Positions 59,464 to 64,000 of a stretch of 64,000 bases of DNA are shown in pieces. The stretch lies in the NCBI RefSeq assembly GCF_000426605.1, contig NZ_AUFR01000001.1, forward strand, positions 248,001 to 312,000, given 5' to 3'. The position numbers and the translations under genes were made by a program. A model generated the notes under the pieces. The model ran no database searches. It had not been told where the DNA came from and saw only the letters and a list, made by a program, of their open reading frames with translations. The first letter of the stretch is position 1. Each line of letters opens with the position of its first letter. Origin of the DNA: Propionibacterium acidifaciens DSM 21887. Lineage in GTDB: Bacteria > Actinomycetota > Actinomycetes > Propionibacteriales > Propionibacteriaceae.

Positions 59464-59940
59464 GTGCGAAAACGTCTGGGACCACTGGTTTTGACCGGTT
59501 CGGTTCTGGCCAGAGTCTTGGTCGGCCGAACCTCGTAGTCGGCCGGCGCCGGCATGCCGACGCTGTGGGCTGGTCAGGAACGACCGTTTCCGGGCCGCCG
59601 CACCGTGATCGCGGTGAGAGCGCGACACGCCCGTTTCGTACGCCCCACCGGCCTCGGGCAGGAGCGGCTCGGACGGCCCCATCTCCCCCAGCGCGATCTC
59701 GACCTGGAGCAGTTCGTCGGCTGCGAGGAGATTCCACTTCAGTCGGAAGGAACGGCGGCTGAGGACCCGGGTCTGCGCATCCGTCCACCGCTGGGCGAGG
59801 CAGGCGTCACCGGCCGCCTCCTCCCAGAGCGCGTCGGCCTCCTTGAACTGCTGGTGCAGCGCCTGGTGGCGCGCGTACCGGGCGAGGACCAGTGCCCCGG
59901 ACGCATGCCCGAGGCGTCTTCTCCTCGCGTCGCCGATCAG
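59461..59940 (-). pseudogene. Probable gene fragment between aspS and the Fic module
   Basis: One minus-strand frame is open from inside the end of aspS to a TAG at 59461 and has strong G/C third-position bias from about 59925 to 59640. It reads as charged helices (ARYARHQALHQQFKEAD, LWEEAAGDACLAQRW, SRRSFRLKWNLLAADELL), not like a random GC-rich frame. No ATG, GTG or TTG start exists at the 5' end; the first ATG is internal at 59682. I do not recognise the family. It looks like the 3' part of a truncated accessory gene that arrived with the Fic locus. Confidence 0.4.
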
Positions 59941-59951
59941 CGCCGACGGCC

Positions 59952-61754
59952 TCAGCCCCCGTCGGCCGCCTTCGCGCCCTTCTCCTGCTCGGGCCTGTGG
60001 TCGACGCCGGCCTCCCGGCGCTGGGCCGCGGTGATCGGCGCCGGGGCGCCGGTGAGCGGGTCGTAGCCGTTGCCGGTCTTCGGGAAGGCGATGACGTCGC
60101 GGATCGACTCGAAGCCGCCGAGCAGCATGACGAGGCGGTCCCAGCCGAAGGCGATGCCGCCGTGCGGCGGGGCGCCGAACCGGAAGGCGTCGAGCAGGAA
60201 GCCGAACTTGCGCTGCGCCTCCTCCGGCGACAGGCCCATGACCTTGAAGACGCGCTCCTGGACGTCGCGGCGGTGGATACGGATCGAGCCGCCGCCCACC
60301 TCATTGCCGTTGCACACGAAGTCGTAGGCGTAGGCCAGCGCCCGGCCGGGGTCGGTGTCGAAGGTGTCCAGGCACTCGGGCCTCGGACTCGTGAAGGCGT
60401 GGTGGACGGCCGTCCAGGCGCCGGCGCCGACGGCCACGTCGCCCTCGGCGCGGGCCTCGGCGGCGGGCTTGAACAGCGGCGCGTCGACGACCCAGCAGAA
60501 TGCCCAGTCGGACGGGTCGTACAGCCCGCAGCGCCGCCCGATCTCCAGGCGGGCGGCCCCGAGCAGCTCCTGGGAGGCGGTGCGCTCGCCGGCGGCGAAG
60601 AAGATCGCGTCGCCGGGTTTCGCGCCGACGAGCCCGGCGACGCCGGCCTTCTCGTGCTCGGAGATGTTCTTGGCGACCGGCCCGCCGGGGGTGCCGTCGT
60701 CGGCGATCGTGATGTAGGCGAGGCCCTTGGCGCCGCGCTGGCGGGCCCAGTCCTGCCAGGCGTCGAACTGGCGGCGCGGCAGCGAGGCCCCCCCGGGCAT
60801 GACGACGGCGCCGACGTAGGGGGCCTGGAAGACCCGGAACGGCGTGTCGGCGAAGAACCCGGTGACCTCGGTGAGCTGCTGGTCGAAGCGCAGATCGGGC
60901 TTGTCGGAGCCGTAGCGGTCCATGGCCTCGTGCCAGGTGATGCGCGGCAGCGGGCGGGTCATCTCGTGGCCGATGAGCCGCCAGCAGGCCGCCATGACCT
61001 CCTCGCCGAGGGCGATGACGTCGTCCTGGTCGACGAAGCTCATCTCGATGTCGAGCTGGGTGAACTCGGGCTGGCGGTCGGCCCGGAAGTCCTCGTCGCG
61101 GTAGCAGCGGGCGATCTGGTAGTAGCGCTCCATGCCGGCCACCATGAGCAGCTGCTTGAACAGCTGGGGGCTCTGCGGCAGGGCGTACCAGGAGCCCGGC
61201 GCCAGGCGCGCCGGCACGAGGAAGTCGCGGGCGCCCTCCGGCGTCGAGCGGGTGAGGGTCGGGGTCTCGATCTCGACGAAGTCGTGCTCGGCGAGCACCT
61301 CGCGCGCGGCCCGGCTCACCCGCGAGCGCAGCACGAGGGCGTCGTGCATGCGGGGGCGGCGCAGGTCGAGGTAGCGGTAGCGCAGCCGGGCGTCCTCGCC
61401 GACGGTGGAGTGCCCGTCGAGCGGGAACGGCAGCGGCGCCGAGGGGTTGAGGACGTCGAGCTCGCTGATGTTGACCTCGATCTCGCCGGTGGGCATCTCG
61501 GGGTTCTCGTTGCCCTCGGGCCGGTGCTCGACGACCCCGGTCACGGCGATGCAGAACTCGTTGCGCAGGTCGTGCGCCCCCGAGTTCGCCAGCACCTCGT
61601 CACGGACGACGACCTGGGCGGTGCCGCTGGCGTCGCGCAGGTCGATGAACGCCACGCCGCCGTGATCGCGACGGTGGGCGACCCAGCCGGTCAGGGTGAC
61701 GGTCTTGCCTTCGTCGGATGCGCGCAGACTGCCCGCCCCACGGGTTCGGATCAC
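59952..61754 (-). CDS. aspS: Aspartyl-tRNA synthetase
   Basis: A 600-residue class IIb synthetase of the bacterial type. It has an N-terminal OB-fold anticodon domain ([21 protein letters not shown], in parts), then motif 2 [18 protein letters not shown] and motif 3 [13 protein letters not shown], with the bacterial insertion domain between them. GTG 61754 has AAGGGAAG upstream. The C-terminal tail is Lys/Ala/Asp-rich. Whether it is a non-discriminating AspRS (making Asp-tRNA-Asn) depends on gatCAB, not seen here. Confidence 0.96.
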   Translation of the reverse strand: MIRTRGAGSLRASDEGKTVTLTGWVAHRRDHGGVAFIDLRDASGTAQVVVRDEVLANSGAHDLRNEFCIAVTGVVEHRPEGNENPEMPTGEIEVNISELDVLNPSAPLPFPLDGHSTVGEDARLRYRYLDLRRPRMHDALVLRSRVSRAAREVLAEHDFVEIETPTLTRSTPEGARDFLVPARLAPGSWYALPQSPQLFKQLLMVAGMERYYQIARCYRDEDFRADRQPEFTQLDIEMSFVDQDDVIALGEEVMAACWRLIGHEMTRPLPRITWHEAMDRYGSDKPDLRFDQQLTEVTGFFADTPFRVFQAPYVGAVVMPGGASLPRRQFDAWQDWARQRGAKGLAYITIADDGTPGGPVAKNISEHEKAGVAGLVGAKPGDAIFFAAGERTASQELLGAARLEIGRRCGLYDPSDWAFCWVVDAPLFKPAAEARAEGDVAVGAGAWTAVHHAFTSPRPECLDTFDTDPGRALAYAYDFVCNGNEVGGGSIRIHRRDVQERVFKVMGLSPEEAQRKFGFLLDAFRFGAPPHGGIAFGWDRLVMLLGGFESIRDVIAFPKTGNGYDPLTGAPAPITAAQRREAGVDHRPEQEKGAKAADGG

Positions 61755-61852
61755 GATGTCTTCCCTTCTGCGCCGCCGCATGGACGGTACGGCGGCCAGG
61801 GGACATTCTTCCACGGATGCCCCCTGGGCCGTCGACGCGGCGGGCGGTTGCC

Positions 61853-62920
61853 TCAGAAGACCTCGGGGAACCAGTCCCGGGCCTTCTCGTAGATGGCCTT
61901 GTTGCCGGCGGCGCGGGCGTGGTGGGTGAGGATCCAGTCGTGGATGGAGCCGCCGGAGGCCTCGTCGATCCTCGCCTGGGCGCCCTGCGGGTCGCGCAGC
62001 ACCTCCTCGAGCATGTCGGCGGCCTCCTCCTCGGAGCCGTACAGGTACGGGTAGGCGTCCGGCACGACGCCCTTGACCCACTCGCGGCGCGGCAGGACGC
62101 CGATGACGCCGGCCAGCAGCGCCTCCAGGTACTCCAGCGAGTAGGCCTCCTCGCGGGCGGTCGACAGGAAGGCGGTCATGCCGGCCAGGGACTCCCAGTA
62201 GTTCTCGCGGCGGCCGAAGACGGGGCCGACATGGGTCCACGAGTGCGAGCTCATGCGCATGGCGGCCATCGAGACGAGCTCCCGCTCGGACAGGCAGGCC
62301 TCCATGCGCAGCTTCATGCGGCCGGCGACCTGCGAGACGATCGACATGAAGACCTTGGGCTGCTTGTCGTCCGAGACGTGGATCGTCGGGTAGAGCACGG
62401 TGGGCACCTCGGCGACCCGGTGCGCCTGGACGAGGTCGTCGTGGACGCCGGGGTAGAACCACGAGATCGGGGCCCGCTCGCGGATGGCGGGGCTCCCCCA
62501 GCGGTGGCACAGCTCGGTGACCTCGCTGGCGGTGCGCTCGCCGGCGCACAGCGTCGGGAAGAGCGCGTAGCTCAGGCCGAGGGCGGCGAAGTTGACCCGG
62601 TGGTGGTAATGGCGCGGCGGCAGCCACTGGAGGTTCATGATCTTCGGCTCGGCGCCGTTGCGGTGCAGCACCTGGAAGGTGCCGACGCTGTCCATGACGT
62701 CGAGGTTGATGACGAGGTCGGAGACCGGGTCGAGGCTGGTGACGCGCTTGATCTCGAAGCCGTTGGCCCGCTGGTCCTGGTAACCGACCAGGCAGGACCC
62801 CGGGAAGATCTTGAGCAGCCGCTCGACGAGGGCGCCGCCGCTGCCCTTGATGGCGAAGTTCCCGTCATCGTCGACCAGCGGCTCGTCGACCAGTGAGCCG
62901 TACTTGATGGCGATCGTCAT
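61853..62920 (-). CDS. Glycosyltransferase-like protein, specificity unknown
   Basis: A 355-residue cytoplasmic protein that looks like a GT-B-fold glycosyltransferase. The C-terminal part has the typical acceptor/donor-site pattern: [23 protein letters not shown]-like stretch (in parts), then a helix and [17 protein letters not shown]. The N-terminal half has FKGSGGAL-like loop and [12 protein letters not shown] cannot assign donor, acceptor or family. GGAG lies nine bases before the ATG. It sits between budA and aspS on the same strand, breaking the frequent hisS-aspS pairing. Confidence 0.55.
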   Translation of the reverse strand: MTIAIKYGSLVDEPLVDDDGNFAIKGSGGALVERLLKIFPGSCLVGYQDQRANGFEIKRVTSLDPVSDLVINLDVMDSVGTFQVLHRNGAEPKIMNLQWLPPRHYHHRVNFAALGLSYALFPTLCAGERTASEVTELCHRWGSPAIRERAPISWFYPGVHDDLVQAHRVAEVPTVLYPTIHVSDDKQPKVFMSIVSQVAGRMKLRMEACLSERELVSMAAMRMSSHSWTHVGPVFGRRENYWESLAGMTAFLSTAREEAYSLEYLEALLAGVIGVLPRREWVKGVVPDAYPYLYGSEEEAADMLEEVLRDPQGAQARIDEASGGSIHDWILTHHARAAGNKAIYEKARDWFPEVF

Positions 62921-63058
62921 TGTTCTGCACTCCGTTGCTGCGATGGGCCCTGCGGGCCTCGTGGATGGCGGCGCGCCCGGCAGGGCGGCCGCCGACTGCT
63001 CCGGCGCACCGCGGCACCCGTTGTCGGCGGTGCGGGGACAGACCCACTGTAGGGCCGA

Positions 63059-63835
63059 TCACGAGCGGCTGCCAGCGGCCCCCCGGGGGCGCTCGTGGGT
63101 CTCGGCCGCCCGCACCTGGGCGTCCAGGTCGGCGGGCGTCAGGTCGGCCCCGGCGAACGAGTCGGTGAGCGGCAGCGCCACCCGCAGATCGGTGCCGAGG
63201 CAGACCTCGACCAGTCCCCCGGCGATGACGAAGTCCATGACGTGCCCGCCGCGGCTGCGGGCGTCGTCGATGAAGTGCACGTGGCAGCCCGCCACGTTGA
63301 TGCCCTGCTCGAACAGCGGGGTGCGGAAGCCCGCCATGACCCCGCTCGTCCGCTCGTGACGCACGACCCGCTCGGTGGCGGTGGTCTCCGCCATGGGGCG
63401 CCAGGGGCGCTCCTGGCGCTCGACGGTGCGGGTGCTCACCCATTCGAAGTCGCCGCTGATGCGCAGCGCGTACAGGTAGTTCGTCGAGATCATGAGGCGG
63501 TCGATGATCCCGTGGAGCTCGGCGCGGGTGGTCGGCCCGGTGATCTCGTGACTCACGTCGGGCACGAAGTTCGTGACCGTCGCGAAGGGGGTGCGGTCCT
63601 GGAGCCCGGCCCGCTCGACGGCACCGTCGACCCGCATGCGCCACGGCACGGAGTCGGTGATGATCATCTCGCCGTCGAGCGCCTCGAAGGTGCCGATGCC
63701 GAAGTTGCCGTGGCCGAGCAGCTCGGCCAGGGTCATCTCGCCCTCGTAGACGCCGTCGAGCAGGGCGCTCATGAGGCTCGTCTGGAAGACCTCGTGGCGC
63801 ACCAGACGGCGCTGGGCGCTTCGTTCGCCGCTCAT
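63059..63835 (-). CDS. budA: Alpha-acetolactate decarboxylase
   Basis: A 258-residue zinc enzyme converting acetolactate to acetoin, a pH-neutral fermentation product and overflow route for pyruvate. The zinc ligands are visible as His185 and His187 (GCHVHFIDD) and His198 (RSRGGHVMDF). The N-terminal VFQTSLMSALLDGVYEG and GHGNFGIGTFEALDGEMI blocks are family-typical. It starts six bases after the hisS stop, with its GGAG site inside hisS, so it is co-transcribed with hisS. No acetolactate synthase or butanediol dehydrogenase is in the window. Confidence 0.95.
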   Translation of the reverse strand: MSGERSAQRRLVRHEVFQTSLMSALLDGVYEGEMTLAELLGHGNFGIGTFEALDGEMIITDSVPWRMRVDGAVERAGLQDRTPFATVTNFVPDVSHEITGPTTRAELHGIIDRLMISTNYLYALRISGDFEWVSTRTVERQERPWRPMAETTATERVVRHERTSGVMAGFRTPLFEQGINVAGCHVHFIDDARSRGGHVMDFVIAGGLVEVCLGTDLRVALPLTDSFAGADLTPADLDAQVRAAETHERPRGAAGSRS

Positions 63836-63841
63836 CGTCGC

Positions 63842-64000
63842 TCACTCCGCGGGCAGCACGCGCGGATGCAGGTCGACCTCCTCCGGCGTCCAGTCGGCCG
63901 CATCGGCCGGCTGCTGGTCGCCGGAGCGGATGTCCTTGATCTCGCCGACGCGCGGCCCGAACCAGACGAACGGGATGCCGCGCCGGTCCGCGTAACGGAT
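63842..64000 (-). CDS. hisS: Histidyl-tRNA synthetase, C-terminal 52 residues (cut by window end)
   Basis: The frame enters from beyond the window and ends at the TGA 63842-63844. The visible part, IRYADRRGIPFVWFGP followed by EIKDIRSGDQQPADAADW (in parts), matches the C-terminal anticodon-binding domain of class II HisRS. Position two genes before aspS supports this, since hisS and aspS are often neighbours. The identification rests on a short segment. Confidence 0.75.
   Translation of the reverse strand: MRYADRRGIPFVWFGPRVGEIKDIRSGDQQPADAADWTPEEVDLHPRVLPAE

Overview
The window comes from a GC-rich actinobacterium (Actinomycetota). This rests on strong G/C bias at codon third positions, mihF (actinobacterial integration host factor), 20S proteasome genes prcBA, a helicase-dead actinobacterial-type PriA, a PAC2-family protein, and gene orders usual in that phylum (tyrA-cmk-der; gmk-rpoZ...metK-priA-fmt-rsmB; carAB-pyrD-pyrF; nusB-efp-aroB-aroK-aroC-mltG-ruvX-alaS-rarA-aspS-hisS). 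Genus cannot be fixed from the sequence. Most of the window is chromosomal housekeeping DNA on the minus strand. No rRNA, tRNA, CRISPR array or prophage was recognised.

Layout. 1-8757: accessory and metabolic genes: an aldo/keto reductase, an NSS-family amino-acid importer with its 35-residue MetS-like subunit, a secreted tannase-like lipoprotein, a CbiX-like chelatase, a PEBP-fold protein and an L,D-transpeptidase. 8910-15064 (minus): der, cmk, tyrA, then prcA and prcB overlapping it, and trmI. The usual proteasome partners (Mpa, Dop, Pup, PafA) are not here. 15368-24291: HAD hydrolase, S49 peptidase, B12-dependent metH, PAC2 protein, PepC-type aminopeptidase and rpe. 24304-26959: two damaged insertion-sequence transposases and a remnant, sitting between rpe and rsmB, which are commonly adjacent. 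26960-34261 (minus): rsmB, fmt, priA, metK, rpoZ, gmk, mihF. 34567-40308 (plus): an envelope module of an MMPL transporter with a fused P-loop domain, a YhgE/Pip-like protein and a TetR regulator, lying between mihF and pyrF. 40337-57852 (minus): pyrF-pyrD-carB-carA, nusB-efp, a PaiB-like flavoprotein, aroB-aroK-aroC (aroK frameshifted), mltG-ruvX-alaS and rarA. 57952-59940: a Fic/VbhA-type toxin-antitoxin module, a second VbhA-like small protein, a HEAT-like small protein and a probable gene fragment. 59952-64000: aspS, a glycosyltransferase-like protein, budA and the 3' end of hisS.

Two expression themes recur. Many genes overlap by 1-4 bases at stop/start (prcB-prcA-tyrA, fmt-rsmB, pyrD-pyrF region, carA-carB, efp-nusB, aroC-aroK-aroB), pointing to translational coupling. 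At least eleven genes have a TANNNT-like -10 box 6-7 bases before the start codon, the signature of leaderless mRNAs. The most interesting items are the proteasome locus without the pupylation genes, the Fic locus with an extra degenerate antitoxin-like gene, the MMPL-ATPase fusion, and a possible broken cysteine-type leader peptide in front of the chelatase gene.
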